DNA of 64,000 bases from Peptoniphilus sp. GNH (GCA_021307325.1 CP089931.1:582979-646978); one strand, 5' to 3'; positions 1 to 5,846 are shown, counted from the first letter of the stretch. Notes: generated from the letters alone by a model not told the origin. Program-made: numbers and translations.

Positions 1-649
1 TAGAAAAGCATTTCAAAGTATCACTTGTAGACGGAGTAACCTTATCAAACCCTGTGTACTGATAAAGTTCTATAACCTTTTTAAATTTTTCATCTATTTC
101 TGGGCTCACTCCGCCACCACCCCCTATGTTTATATAGTCATATAGTGGTGGTGTATATATATCTATACCTTTACTTTCCTTTACTTTGTGTACTTTAGCG
201 TCGGAAACCTGGGTTTTTTCTCCCATAACTGGGGTTTTTTCTGCGGAAACTAAGGTTTCCGACGAATTAACTAGAAGAAACTCACTAACAAGATGGAGAT
301 TCCTTCTCTTTTTAGTAACCTCTAAAAACCTTTTTTGTATACCTTTAGAGGTCAAAATCTTATATTTATCAAATAATTTTTGATCAAAAAGATCTACTTG
401 CAGACATTTTCTGACCGTCTCTTCAACATACACTTCCTTGATGCCAAGATTATCAGCTATCAAGAAGCACACATCACTGTTCCACCTCATGTAATACCCT
501 TCATCTTCATAAATATTACCGAGCAGAAATACGATAACCGCTACTCCAGAAGCTCCACAAGCCTTTATGATCTTTCTAACCTTTAGATTACTTAAAAAAT
601 TTACATCTAGCGAATAGTAATCTATACCCTTTTTAATAGGTCTTGCCAT
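1..649 (-). CDS. DnaD-like phage replisome organiser, 3' end cut by window edge
   Basis: A leftward frame opens at an ATG at 647-649 behind a good ribosome binding site (GAAAGGAGATTGTC) and stays open for 216 codons to the window edge, so the C-terminus is missing. The N-terminus (MARPIKKGIDYYSLDVNFL, then a KVRKIIKACG stretch) matches the Lin1244/Lin1753-type DUF4373 domain found at the front of phage DnaD-like replication proteins. From about residue 120 a low-complexity linker carries repeats of an E-K-T-x-V type, as these proteins often do between the DNA-binding and DnaD domains. It would load helicase at the phage origin. It is the most downstream early gene visible and follows the ExoX-C-type gene by 67 bp. 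The family call is from memory of the motif. Confidence 0.8.
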   Translation of the reverse strand, partial: MARPIKKGIDYYSLDVNFLSNLKVRKIIKACGASGVAVIVFLLGNIYEDEGYYMRWNSDVCFLIADNLGIKEVYVEETVRKCLQVDLFDQKLFDKYKILTSKGIQKRFLEVTKKRRNLHLVSEFLLVNSSETLVSAEKTPVMGEKTQVSDAKVHKVKESKGIDIYTPPLYDYINIGGGGGVSPEIDEKFKKVIELYQYTGFDKVTPSTSDTLKCFS

Positions 650-716
650 GACAATCTCCTTTCAAGTCTAAAGGCCCTTTTACAAGCCTAAAGACCCAAA
701 TACACGCAATCCTTAC

Positions 717-1556
717 TTAAAAAGGAAGTTCGCCCTCAGGTATATCCCGATAGATATCCTCTTCTTCTTGTGCCATCTTATCTTCTTTTACATCTTTTAC
801 AGCTACATCCTGTCCATTATAAAGCATATCGGCCGCCTTCTTTGTCCTAGCATCTCTTGCATTACTAGCAAGCCACTCTATATAACCTATATCAACCTTA
901 GCTATATCTCCCAAGCTCTTTCCTGTGTACTTACCAAAATTAAGCTTTATCCTAGCCGCATCATCAAGATTCATAGTTGCAACACTTTCTTGCTGCCTAA
1001 ACTCCTTTATATCCTCTACATCTTGAGTGAAAATATCCGATAAACTAGCAGCAGTCAAAGCCGCATCGACCTGAGCCCTCTTTTTCGCCATTTTTAGAAT
1101 AGTATTTACAAGACTATAAACCTCATCATTATCTATCCTATACTTGCCATAGCGATTTTGCTTTAAACTTCCCAAATCTTGACCCAGAGGTATATCATCT
1201 TCCCTTACCCAACGATACCTGTACTTATCCTCCTTAGAATTGCACTGGCCTAGACCTTCAGTTATCTTCATACCGCCCTTAGAAAGGATACACCTTACAG
1301 TATAAGCAAAAACACCCGCCTTCCAATCCTCAACTTGATCAACTATCTCATACTCCGATGTCAGACCAAGAAGCATCAAAATCTTCTCTGCCCCCGGCTT
1401 TAAAAGCGTCGGCTTATTAGTCCCTGGGATTTCACCATAATCATGTCCCTCCACCAAGACTCTTTGCAAGGTCTCTTGAAACTTAGAGACCTTTTGCAAA
1501 ACTCCGCCCACACTCTCAATATCAACACTCTCAATCAACGTCATTAGCTCATTCAT
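717..1556 (-). CDS. Phage early DNA-metabolism protein with ExoX-like C-terminal domain
   Basis: A 279-residue protein. The N-terminal two thirds carries a conserved phage motif (EGHDYGEIPGTNKPTLLKPG, about residues 36-55) seen in uncharacterised early proteins of Firmicutes phages, often near single-strand annealing or SSB genes. The C-terminal part (about 200-250: LNFGKYTGKSLGDIA...YIEWLAS) matches the exodeoxyribonuclease X-like C-terminal domain (also called DUF3820-like), which occurs without a nuclease domain in phage proteins. The tail is acidic and ends in PF, as SSB partner proteins do, although that resemblance is only suggestive. It sits 5 bp after the upstream 83-residue gene, in the same early operon as the DnaD-like gene. 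A role in phage DNA recombination or replication is inferred from context. Confidence 0.75.
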   Translation of the reverse strand: MNELMTLIESVDIESVGGVLQKVSKFQETLQRVLVEGHDYGEIPGTNKPTLLKPGAEKILMLLGLTSEYEIVDQVEDWKAGVFAYTVRCILSKGGMKITEGLGQCNSKEDKYRYRWVREDDIPLGQDLGSLKQNRYGKYRIDNDEVYSLVNTILKMAKKRAQVDAALTAASLSDIFTQDVEDIKEFRQQESVATMNLDDAARIKLNFGKYTGKSLGDIAKVDIGYIEWLASNARDARTKKAADMLYNGQDVAVKDVKEDKMAQEEEDIYRDIPEGELPF

Positions 1557-1561
1557 AAACT

Positions 1562-1813
1562 TTAATCAATCTCCTTTCCTTCAGCTAAGCCTTCAATCAA
1601 GTTCTTTATATATGGCTCAGCATAATCATAAACATATCGCCTACACTCTATGCCAGCCTTACCCGCCCTATAATTTCTATAAAAAGTATCCTTATTTATC
1701 CGTATTGTAATCGGAGCTATCTCTCCACTGTAATACCTCTTCCACGAAGTCTTAAAATAATAGGCCTTATTCCCCTTGACACACTCCTCATATACCACCA
1801 AAGCATTTTTCAT
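1562..1813 (-). CDS. Small prophage early protein, function unknown
   Basis: An 83-residue basic and aromatic-rich protein (MKNALVVYEECVKGNKAYYF...) that I do not assign to a family. Its start overlaps the stop of the upstream 79-residue gene by 4 bp, and the next gene starts 5 bp after its stop, so it is translated as part of the leftward early operon. No membrane segment or catalytic motif is visible. Confidence 0.6.
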   Translation of the reverse strand: MKNALVVYEECVKGNKAYYFKTSWKRYYSGEIAPITIRINKDTFYRNYRAGKAGIECRRYVYDYAEPYIKNLIEGLAEGKEID

Positions 1814-2049
1814 ATAGCCACTTCCTGCAAAGCAATCTCCCTAAGATCATCCATCTTTCTTTGAAAATCCTCAAGCTCCACATAAAAGCACTCCAGCCTA
1901 TACTCAATATCAGCTATATTTTGCTTGATCTCTTTTTGTAGAGAAATATCAACACAAAACTCAAGCATAGTCTTTGCATACATAAGCTCCCTTACAAGTT
2001 CGTTCTCCTCCTGCTTAAAAGCATCAAATTTATTAAAATCCTTTTCCAT
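1810..2049 (-). CDS. Small coiled-coil prophage protein, function unknown
   Basis: A 79-residue, strongly charged and helical protein (MEKDFNKFDAFKQEENELV...) with heptad-like spacing of leucines and isoleucines that suggests a coiled coil. The ribosome binding site is AAAGGAG, 6 bp before the ATG. It overlaps the next gene by 4 bp. Such proteins commonly precede recombination genes in Firmicutes prophages. No family is recognised. Confidence 0.6.
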   Translation of the reverse strand: MEKDFNKFDAFKQEENELVRELMYAKTMLEFCVDISLQKEIKQNIADIEYRLECFYVELEDFQRKMDDLREIALQEVAI

Positions 2050-2186
2050 TTTTTTCTCCTTTATGATATACTAAAGGCAAGTACAAATTTACTTAAAGTC
2101 CTTGAGTCTTAGTCGTCCTTGGACTTTTTTTCTTGCACTTTACCTTTCCAAACGCTCTTAACCTCTTTATCTTTATCATCATAATC

Positions 2187-2327
2187 TTAAATTGGCTCAC
2201 AACACATATACAAAAACATCAGCAAAACTGCCATCTCAAATATAAAATTGCAAACCCTCTTCAAAAATCTCCAAAAAGGCGCCCTAAAATTTAAGATCAC
2301 CCTTCCATCTCTACTAACCAATTTCAT
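2187..2327 (-). CDS. Small membrane protein of the early operon (46 aa)
   Basis: A short leftward frame not obvious from ORF length alone. The ATG at 2325-2327 has AAGGGGG placed 6 bp upstream, while an ATG two codons earlier abuts that site. The product is basic at the front (MKLVSRDGRVILNF...) and ends in one hydrophobic segment (FIFEMAVLLMFLYMCC), so a single-pass membrane peptide is likely. Its start lies inside the preceding 55-residue gene, which implies translational coupling. Function unknown. Confidence 0.45.
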   Translation of the reverse strand: MKLVSRDGRVILNFRAPFWRFLKRVCNFIFEMAVLLMFLYMCCEPI

Positions 2328-2481
2328 AGTCATCCCCCTTTTCTTTAACCTTCTCTGCAAGCACAAAGCCTCCAGAATGCTCTTTAATCTTCCAACCTTC
2401 TTGCAAGAGGGCTCTTATAACCCTCACCCTCTCCTTAAAACATCCATAAGGAGCACAAGCTACCATCCTTATAAAATCCAT
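2314..2481 (-). CDS. Small prophage protein (55 aa), function unknown
   Basis: A 55-codon leftward frame just downstream of the excisionase-like gene (21 bp gap), beginning MDFIRMVACAPYGCFKERVR. The ribosome binding site (GGTGATTG) is modest. Codon use and the overlap with the next small gene support it being real. The opposite strand carries a longer open frame over the same bases (2248-2616), but that one has no ribosome binding site and runs against the operon. No family recognised. Confidence 0.45.
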   Translation of the reverse strand: MDFIRMVACAPYGCFKERVRVIRALLQEGWKIKEHSGGFVLAEKVKEKGDDYEIG

Positions 2482-2502
2482 ACAATCACCAGCAAAACAC
2501 CT

Positions 2503-2730
2503 TTAAGTCAAATCGACCCCAGCATCCAGCAAAATATCCAAATGCTTCTTAAAAACAATAGTCTTATTTCCTATCTTGCTAAAAGGAACCGAATTCTGAT
2601 ACATAATCTTTACTAAACTTTGTCTACCTATGCCAGTATACGTACTAGCCTCCTCCAAAGTTAAACCAGCCTTGCTACTTAGCTTCATATATCCCTCTAT
2701 CTCCTCTAGCTTTTCTAAAATTTCACTCAT
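2503..2730 (-). CDS. Excisionase-family / MerR-type HTH DNA-binding protein
   Basis: A 75-residue protein. Residues about 20-70 (GLTLEEASTYTGIGRQSLVKIM, split by a turn, then VPFSKIGNKTIVFKKHLD) match the excisionase-type winged helix that bends DNA at att sites. The ATG follows GGAGGTAGTTGT. The N-terminal 18 residues form a short acidic helix. With an integrase at 5894-7069 it plausibly acts as the recombination directionality factor, but such domains also serve as plain regulators. It is first in the leftward run of genes below the repeated intergenic module. Confidence 0.7.
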   Translation of the reverse strand: MSEILEKLEEIEGYMKLSSKAGLTLEEASTYTGIGRQSLVKIMYQNSVPFSKIGNKTIVFKKHLDILLDAGVDLT

Positions 2731-2796
2731 ACAACTACCTCCAAACCTTCTATAAAATAACTTAAAACTACCAAAATATAATTAATCTCTTAATCA

Positions 2797-2846
2797 CTCA
2801 CCTCACCCATTTCGCTTTTCTATAATCACCATAAGGAGGTGATTAT
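2797..2846. promoter_or_regulatory. Repeated intergenic module, copy 1 (CTCACCTC ... TATAATCACC hairpin/RBS)
   Basis: First of three related copies. It contains CTCACCTC (a reverse-strand GAGGTGAG ribosome binding site), a pyrimidine-rich stretch, and at 2821-2846 TATAATCACC-ATAAGGA-GGTGATTATA, a 10-bp inverted repeat whose 7-nt loop and right arm carry the Shine-Dalgarno of the rightward gene starting at 2847. In this copy no leftward gene of any size starts at the left half. Confidence 0.6.
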
Positions 2847-3038
2847 ATGGTCAAAGAATTTAATATCAAGCTAAAACCTGTACAAGCCGTTTTGGTATAT
2901 GACTTGTTGCTCCAACATCGTGATAAATTGAAATCAGTCAATGATAATTGGTATAAAACTTATGAGCAAATACTTATAGACATAGAAGCCCAATATCCCG
3001 GCTTTAAAGAGCATAGAGAAATAAACTCTGAATCTTAG
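2847..3038 (+). CDS. Small prophage protein (63 aa), function unknown
   Basis: Starts MVKEFNIKLKPVQAVLVYDL directly after AAGGAGGTGATTAT. Soluble, mixed charge, 63 residues, no recognised family. It is one of three rightward genes inserted among leftward early genes, each behind a copy of the same intergenic module. It converges with the 66-residue gene on the other strand, overlapping by 4 bp at the stop codons. Confidence 0.6.
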   Translation: MVKEFNIKLKPVQAVLVYDLLLQHRDKLKSVNDNWYKTYEQILIDIEAQYPGFKEHREINSES

Positions 3039-3235
3039 CCTTTTAAAATTCTTTCACCAATCTTTTCACATTCATCAATTCCTAATCTTTGGCTATAAGA
3101 ACCACTACAAGGATCAGCCAGCGCAAGACTAAGAGTACAGTTGCAGCTGTACTTTTTTTCTATTTCAGCAACCACTTCTGTAATATCAATTAAATCTGCA
3201 ATATCTTTGTAATTATGATAAATGAATACTTTCAT
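3035..3235 (-). CDS. Small prophage protein (66 aa), function unknown
   Basis: Starts MKVFIYHNYKDIADLID behind GGTGAGGTGAGAG, the reverse-strand ribosome binding site of module copy 2. It has four cysteines (CNC and two others), possibly a small metal-binding or disulphide protein. No family is recognised. The start is shared divergently with the 157-residue rightward gene. Confidence 0.55.
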   Translation of the reverse strand: MKVFIYHNYKDIADLIDITEVVAEIEKKYSCNCTLSLALADPCSGSYSQRLGIDECEKIGERILKG

Positions 3236-3282
3236 CTCTCACCTCACCTTTTTTATTTTTGATATAATCACCATAAGGAGGT
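3233..3282. promoter_or_regulatory. Repeated intergenic module, copy 2
   Basis: CATCTCTCACCTC at the left gives the start region of the leftward 66-residue gene, and TATAATCACCATAAGGAGGT (3263-3282) gives the start region of the rightward 157-residue gene. This copy lacks the right arm of the inverted repeat (GGTAACAT in place of GGTGATTAT), so it cannot form the hairpin seen in copies 1 and 3. Confidence 0.6.
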
Positions 3283-3291
3283 AACATATCA

Positions 3292-3765
3292 ATGCAAAAT
3301 TTAAATTTATATTTAGTACCATTATTTAGTATTTTTCTAAGCTATATAATTGGTAAACTAAGTAATTCAAGAAACTTAAAGATAGAATCATTAAAAGACA
3401 GGTATAATAATTTCTATCTCCCGTACATGCAACTATTGATTAGAGCAAGTGTAAAAATGCCTTACATGATAACTAACCCAGAAATTGCAATCAAGTTTGG
3501 AGATTTTTTAATAGAAAAATCTCATTATCTCGAATCAAAATCCTTTAAATTTTCAATTGAATACTATTACTTGGAGCTCGACTATTTTGAATATTATGAC
3601 GGGAATCCTGATTTCAAAGATACCGAAATTAAAATAAATGAATTTATTGTAAAAGCATCTCTGGAAATTTTAAAGGAATCCACAAAAGTAGCAAAACAAT
3701 TAAAACTGCCACCAATATCCAAAACAATCTATGCTCATTTGAATGATCAATTAAATAGCAAATAG
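3292..3765 (+). CDS. Single-pass membrane protein of the prophage, function unknown
   Basis: A 157-residue protein with one N-terminal membrane segment (NLYLVPLFSIFLSYIIG, about residues 5-21), then a charged, helical cytoplasmic or cell-surface domain. The ATG is 9 bp after AAGGAGG of module copy 2. Membrane-anchored proteins of this size carried on the lysogeny side of prophages can serve superinfection exclusion or lysogenic conversion. That is only an inference from position. No family recognised. Confidence 0.6.
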   Translation: MQNLNLYLVPLFSIFLSYIIGKLSNSRNLKIESLKDRYNNFYLPYMQLLIRASVKMPYMITNPEIAIKFGDFLIEKSHYLESKSFKFSIEYYYLELDYFEYYDGNPDFKDTEIKINEFIVKASLEILKESTKVAKQLKLPPISKTIYAHLNDQLNSK

Positions 3766-3816
3766 CAATACCAACAGAACAAACCAATATCTGATATAAA
3801 ATTTTTAACAAAATTG

Positions 3817-3963
3817 TCACCTCATAATTGTTTTTCTGTTGATTAAATTTAAAAGGTTAACCAAGTATAAAAAAGTAATCAGATCACTCTCAGATATTTC
3901 CCTATCTGGGAGTTTTATTAATTTTGAAATTAGTTCTGCCAAAAGAGAATTGACTTCATCCAT
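3817..3963 (-). CDS. Small prophage protein (48 aa), function unknown
   Basis: A leftward frame starting MDEVNSLLAELISKLIKLPD, with CGAGGTGAGAG ending 1 bp before its ATG, the same leader as the 66- and 95-residue genes. It is acidic and leucine-rich with a probable amphipathic helix. It ends in ATGAGGTGA, whose GAGGTGA could serve a further TTG-started hydrophobic frame running into the opposite-strand gene. I do not call that one. The identical leader is the main support. Confidence 0.5.
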   Translation of the reverse strand: MDEVNSLLAELISKLIKLPDREISESDLITFLYLVNLLNLINRKTIMR

Positions 3964-4010
3964 CTCTCACCTCGTTTTATTTGTTATAATCACCATAAGG
4001 AGGTGATTAT
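3961..4010. promoter_or_regulatory. Repeated intergenic module, copy 3
   Basis: CATCTCTCACCTC for the leftward 48-residue gene, then TATAATCACC-ATAAGGA-GGTGATTAT (3985-4010), identical over 26 bases to copy 1, for the rightward 74-residue gene. The spacing between the two halves is 5-6 bp shorter than in copies 1 and 2. A fourth left half without the right half occurs at 4502-4514 in front of the 95-residue gene. Confidence 0.6.
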
Positions 4011-4227
4011 TATAAACGCACATATCAAACTTTTAAATGGTGACTCTGTCTTTGTTAATGACTTAGAATCCATAACCCATAATCGCGATAGAAGCAGTGT
4101 AGAAGACACTTATCCTAATTTTTCTTTCTATTCTGGCTATTTCTATAACTTTATAGGCAAAAACACATCTCTTTGCGTTTGGGGTAAAGACATACACCAT
4201 GTAGAATTTTCAAATTCTAAATATTGA
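4003..4227 (+). CDS. Small prophage protein (74 aa), start codon unusual
   Basis: The frame reads (GTG)IIINAHIKLLNGDSVFVNDL and ends SNSKY. The only conventional start is a GTG at 4003 that lies inside the AAGGAGGTGATT ribosome binding site. At the position where copy 1 of the module has ATG this copy has ATT/ATA. Either a non-standard ATT or ATA start is used or the gene has lost its start. The body looks like a normal soluble protein with aromatic residues. Its 3' end overlaps the opposite 95-residue gene by 11 bp. Function unknown. Confidence 0.45.
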   Translation: MIIINAHIKLLNGDSVFVNDLESITHNRDRSSVEDTYPNFSFYSGYFYNFIGKNTSLCVWGKDIHHVEFSNSKY

Positions 4228-4504
4228 TATTTAATTCAACAAGAGCATTACTAAGGTGGTGCTCTTGTTGTATTTTTTCAATAAAAGCTATACATTCTTC
4301 AATTCTTTCTTTTTCCTCATCAAAAGGAATGTTTTCATTAAAGTTCAAATTTACAATAATTTTATTTTTCATCTCCGATCTCGCCATATATTTCAAATTC
4401 TCCTTAAAATCTTCATCACATCTCAAAGTAAAGACTTTTCTATTCACCCTAGGCTCTTGTTTTAAAGCAAGAGTTTTTTTAATATTTAATTTCCGCTTGT
4501 CCAT
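4217..4504 (-). CDS. Prophage early protein (95 aa), function unknown
   Basis: Starts MDKRKLNIKKTLALKQEPRV behind GCGAGGTGAGAG. The N-terminal half is basic and could bind nucleic acid (KVFTLRCDEDFKENLKYMAR resembles the start of a ribbon-helix-helix region). The C-terminal half is acidic and helical. An internal Met at about residue 45 could start a shorter product but lacks a properly spaced ribosome binding site. It follows the Cro-like gene in the leftward operon. Confidence 0.55.
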   Translation of the reverse strand: MDKRKLNIKKTLALKQEPRVNRKVFTLRCDEDFKENLKYMARSEMKNKIIVNLNFNENIPFDEEKERIEECIAFIEKIQQEHHLSNALVELNINI

Positions 4505-4561
4505 CTCTCACCTCGCAAAATCTTCAATACATATCACCTCACACAATTTTGTTGTTTTTTT

Positions 4562-4578
4562 GTAGAATTAAATTCTAT
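4562..4578. promoter_or_regulatory. Distal repressor operator copy
   Basis: GTAGAATTAAATTCTAT is a 16-of-17 match to the palindrome in the early promoter (read on the opposite strand: ATAGAATTTAATTCTAC). It overlaps the stop codon of the Cro-like gene about 500 bp from the promoter copies. No promoter is visible around it, so a looping or auxiliary role is an inference. Confidence 0.5.
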
Positions 4579-4771
4579 TTTTAGGCAAAAAATTAATGTT
4601 ATCTATACTAATCTTATAAGTGTCTGATATAGCTTTTTGATTAAGAGCATTTACAGTCCATGGCTTTTTTTCCCATTTTATTAAAGTATCCTTTCCTATT
4701 CCTATCTTTTCTGCCGCTTGTAAAATCGTAAGCCCAGCATTAACCCTTGCTGCTTTTAACGTTATCTGCAT
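4568..4771 (-). CDS. Cro-like XRE-family helix-turn-helix protein
   Basis: The product starts MQITLKAARVNAGLTILQAA behind TAGGAGGTGATCTC. A longer reading upstream to 4849 has no ribosome binding site and is rejected. At 67 residues it is one XRE-type HTH domain (AAEKIGIGKDTLIKWEK is the helix-turn-helix) plus a short tail, the usual layout of phage Cro or antirepressor-like regulators. It belongs to the leftward early operon driven by the promoter at 5060-5088, divergent from ci, which supports a Cro role in the lytic/lysogenic switch. Confidence 0.75.
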   Translation of the reverse strand: MQITLKAARVNAGLTILQAAEKIGIGKDTLIKWEKKPWTVNALNQKAISDTYKISIDNINFLPKNRI

Positions 4772-4782
4772 GAGATCACCTC

Positions 4783-4875
4783 CTAAAATTTCAAAATCTC
4801 TAAAACTAAATTTAATATTGACACAATGCTTATCCCTATAAGAACCCAAAATATTGCTTTTCTATAGTCCTTCAT
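4783..4875 (-). CDS. Possible 30-aa membrane peptide upstream of cro-like gene
   Basis: Frame MKDYRKAIFWVLIGISIVSI and so on, ending EILKF, with one hydrophobic segment over most of its length. Its stop (CTA at 4783-4785) is 11 bp before the cro-like start, so translation could be coupled. No convincing ribosome binding site precedes it, and it lies just after a strong hairpin, so it may be a leader peptide or not translated at all. Confidence 0.3.
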   Translation of the reverse strand: MKDYRKAIFWVLIGISIVSILNLVLEILKF

Positions 4876-4894
4876 ATATAATAAAGATGAGTTC

Positions 4895-4920
4895 ACTTAG
4901 GAGCTTAAGAGCTCCTAAGT
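4895..4920 (-). terminator. Perfect 11-bp hairpin in the early leader
   Basis: ACTTAGGAGCT-TAAG-AGCTCCTAAGT is a perfect inverted repeat overlapping the stop codon of the 41-residue peptide gene. No long U-tract follows on either strand, so it may be an attenuator, a processing site or a protective hairpin and not a full terminator. Confidence 0.4.
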
Positions 4921-5030
4921 ATTTCAATTATTTTGATGATTAACTCTATAAGCTTTTCTATTAAACTGATACCTGCAGTTATTAGAGCCAGCTTTATGAG
5001 TTGGTCATCTTTTTTATTTTTATCACCCAT
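4905..5030 (-). CDS. Small amphipathic/hydrophobic peptide, first gene of the early operon
   Basis: A 41-residue leftward frame (MGDKNKKDDQLIKLALITAG, then LIEKLIELIIKIIEIL and a short polar end) with GGAGGTAAAAG ending directly before the ATG. The charged N-terminus and isoleucine/leucine-rich remainder predict an amphipathic or membrane helix. It is the first gene after the repressor-controlled promoter (5060-5088). Its stop lies within the 4895-4920 hairpin. The size and charge pattern resemble small toxin-like or holin-like peptides, but no family is recognised. Confidence 0.5.
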   Translation of the reverse strand: MGDKNKKDDQLIKLALITAGISLIEKLIELIIKIIEILRSS

Positions 5031-5059
5031 CTTTTACCTCCTCTCTATTTGATGACTTA

Positions 5060-5088
5060 ATTTTAATAGAATTTAATTCTATTGTCAA
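5060..5088 (-). promoter_or_regulatory. Leftward early promoter with operator in its spacer
   Basis: On the minus strand: TTGACA (5083-5088), a 17-bp spacer, TAAAAT (5060-5065). The spacer (5066-5082) is exactly the palindrome ATAGAATT-T-AATTCTAT. A repressor bound there would block RNA polymerase directly. The first gene starts 30 bp downstream at 5030. Confidence 0.75.
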
Positions 5089-5095
5089 TAGCTTT

Positions 5096-5112
5096 ATAGA
5101 TTTTTTTTCTAT
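5096..5112. promoter_or_regulatory. Repressor operator copy 2
   Basis: ATAGATTTTTTTTCTAT keeps the 5 outer bases of each arm of the 17-bp operator and lies 30 bp (about three helical turns) from the promoter copy. Confidence 0.5.
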
Positions 5113-5127
5113 ATTTTTTCATTTTTA

Positions 5128-5156
5128 TTGTTTTTTTTAGATTTTTATTCTATACT
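5128..5156 (+). promoter_or_regulatory. ci promoter overlapping operator copy 3
   Basis: TTGTTT (5128-5133), 17 bp, TATACT (5151-5156), about 49 bp before the ci start. A third operator-like sequence, TTAGATTTTTATTCTAT (5137-5153), lies over the spacer and -10, 41 bp (about four turns) from copy 2, as expected for autoregulation. Confidence 0.55.
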
Positions 5157-5204
5157 ATTATTGAAAAAAGATAAATTCTTTTATTCTTGTAAAAAGGAGT
5201 TTTT

Positions 5205-5846
5205 ATGAAAACAAATGACTTAATAAGTAAAAATTTACAATATTATATGGATAAACATTCTATAAATAACAAAGAGCTTAGCGAAATTGTAGGTGTTAGT
5301 GAAAGCACAGTTGGAAAATGGCTTTTAAAAAAGGCAACTCCAAGAATGGGTGCTATAGAAAAATTATCTGATTATTTTAAAATTCAAAAATCTGATTTAT
5401 TAGAAGAAAAAGAACAAATAGATCTCTTAAATATTCCAGGAATAATACCCATAAAAAAACTCAAAAAAATTCCTATTCTCGGAACAATAGCCTGCGGAGA
5501 TCCAATCCTCGCAGTTGAAAATATAGACGACTACTTCTCTGTCGATGCCGACATAGTAACAGGAGACTTTGCTCTTAGATGTAAGGGCAATAGCATGATA
5601 GAGGCAAATATCTTCGAAGGCGACATAGTTTTTTTCAAAGAAACCCCCATAGTAGAAAATGGACAGATCGCCGCAGTAGTAATAGACGAAGAAGCCACCC
5701 TCAAAAAATTCTTTAAAACCAACTCCTCCATCATCCTCCAGCCCTGCAACGAAAACTATAATCCCATAATACTAACAGAAAATGACCACAAAGACATAAG
5801 AATAATAGGCTTAATGGTTGGAGTTTACTCAAAAAGAAACAAATAA
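5205..5846 (+). CDS. CI-like prophage repressor with LexA/S24 peptidase domain
   Basis: A 213-residue protein. Residues about 6-65 are an XRE helix-turn-helix (NKELSEIVGVSESTVGKWL). Residues about 90-213 are a LexA/UmuD-type S24 autopeptidase with an Ala-Cys-Gly cleavage region (LGTIACGDP), the catalytic serine in GNSM and the catalytic lysine in ATLKKF. It represses the leftward early promoter and is likely inactivated by RecA-stimulated self-cleavage after DNA damage, as known for this family. The ribosome binding site is AAAAAGGAG, 6 bp before the ATG. It is divergent from the early operon and 47 bp before the integrase, so the two lysogeny genes are probably co-transcribed. Confidence 0.9.
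   Translation: MKTNDLISKNLQYYMDKHSINNKELSEIVGVSESTVGKWLLKKATPRMGAIEKLSDYFKIQKSDLLEEKEQIDLLNIPGIIPIKKLKKIPILGTIACGDPILAVENIDDYFSVDADIVTGDFALRCKGNSMIEANIFEGDIVFFKETPIVENGQIAAVVIDEEATLKKFFKTNSSIILQPCNENYNPIILTENDHKDIRIIGLMVGVYSKRNK

Noticed and set aside
186-586. Two rightward frames (65 and 68 codons) at the left edge
   Set aside because: They are the reverse of the DnaD-like gene, which has the ribosome binding site and a recognised domain.
2095-2127. AAAGTCC ... GGACTTTTTTT hairpin resembling a plus-strand terminator
   Set aside because: No rightward gene precedes it and the loop is 19 nt. It may be part of the leftward leader, so it is not called.
2248-2616. 122-codon rightward frame
   Set aside because: It lies opposite the excisionase-like gene and two small operon genes, has no ribosome binding site and reads as low-complexity reverse sequence.
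3292-3840. TTG-started hydrophobic leftward frame after the 48-residue gene
   Set aside because: A GAGGTGA lies before it, but it runs inside the opposite 157-residue gene and its hydrophobicity may only reflect AT-rich reverse sequence.
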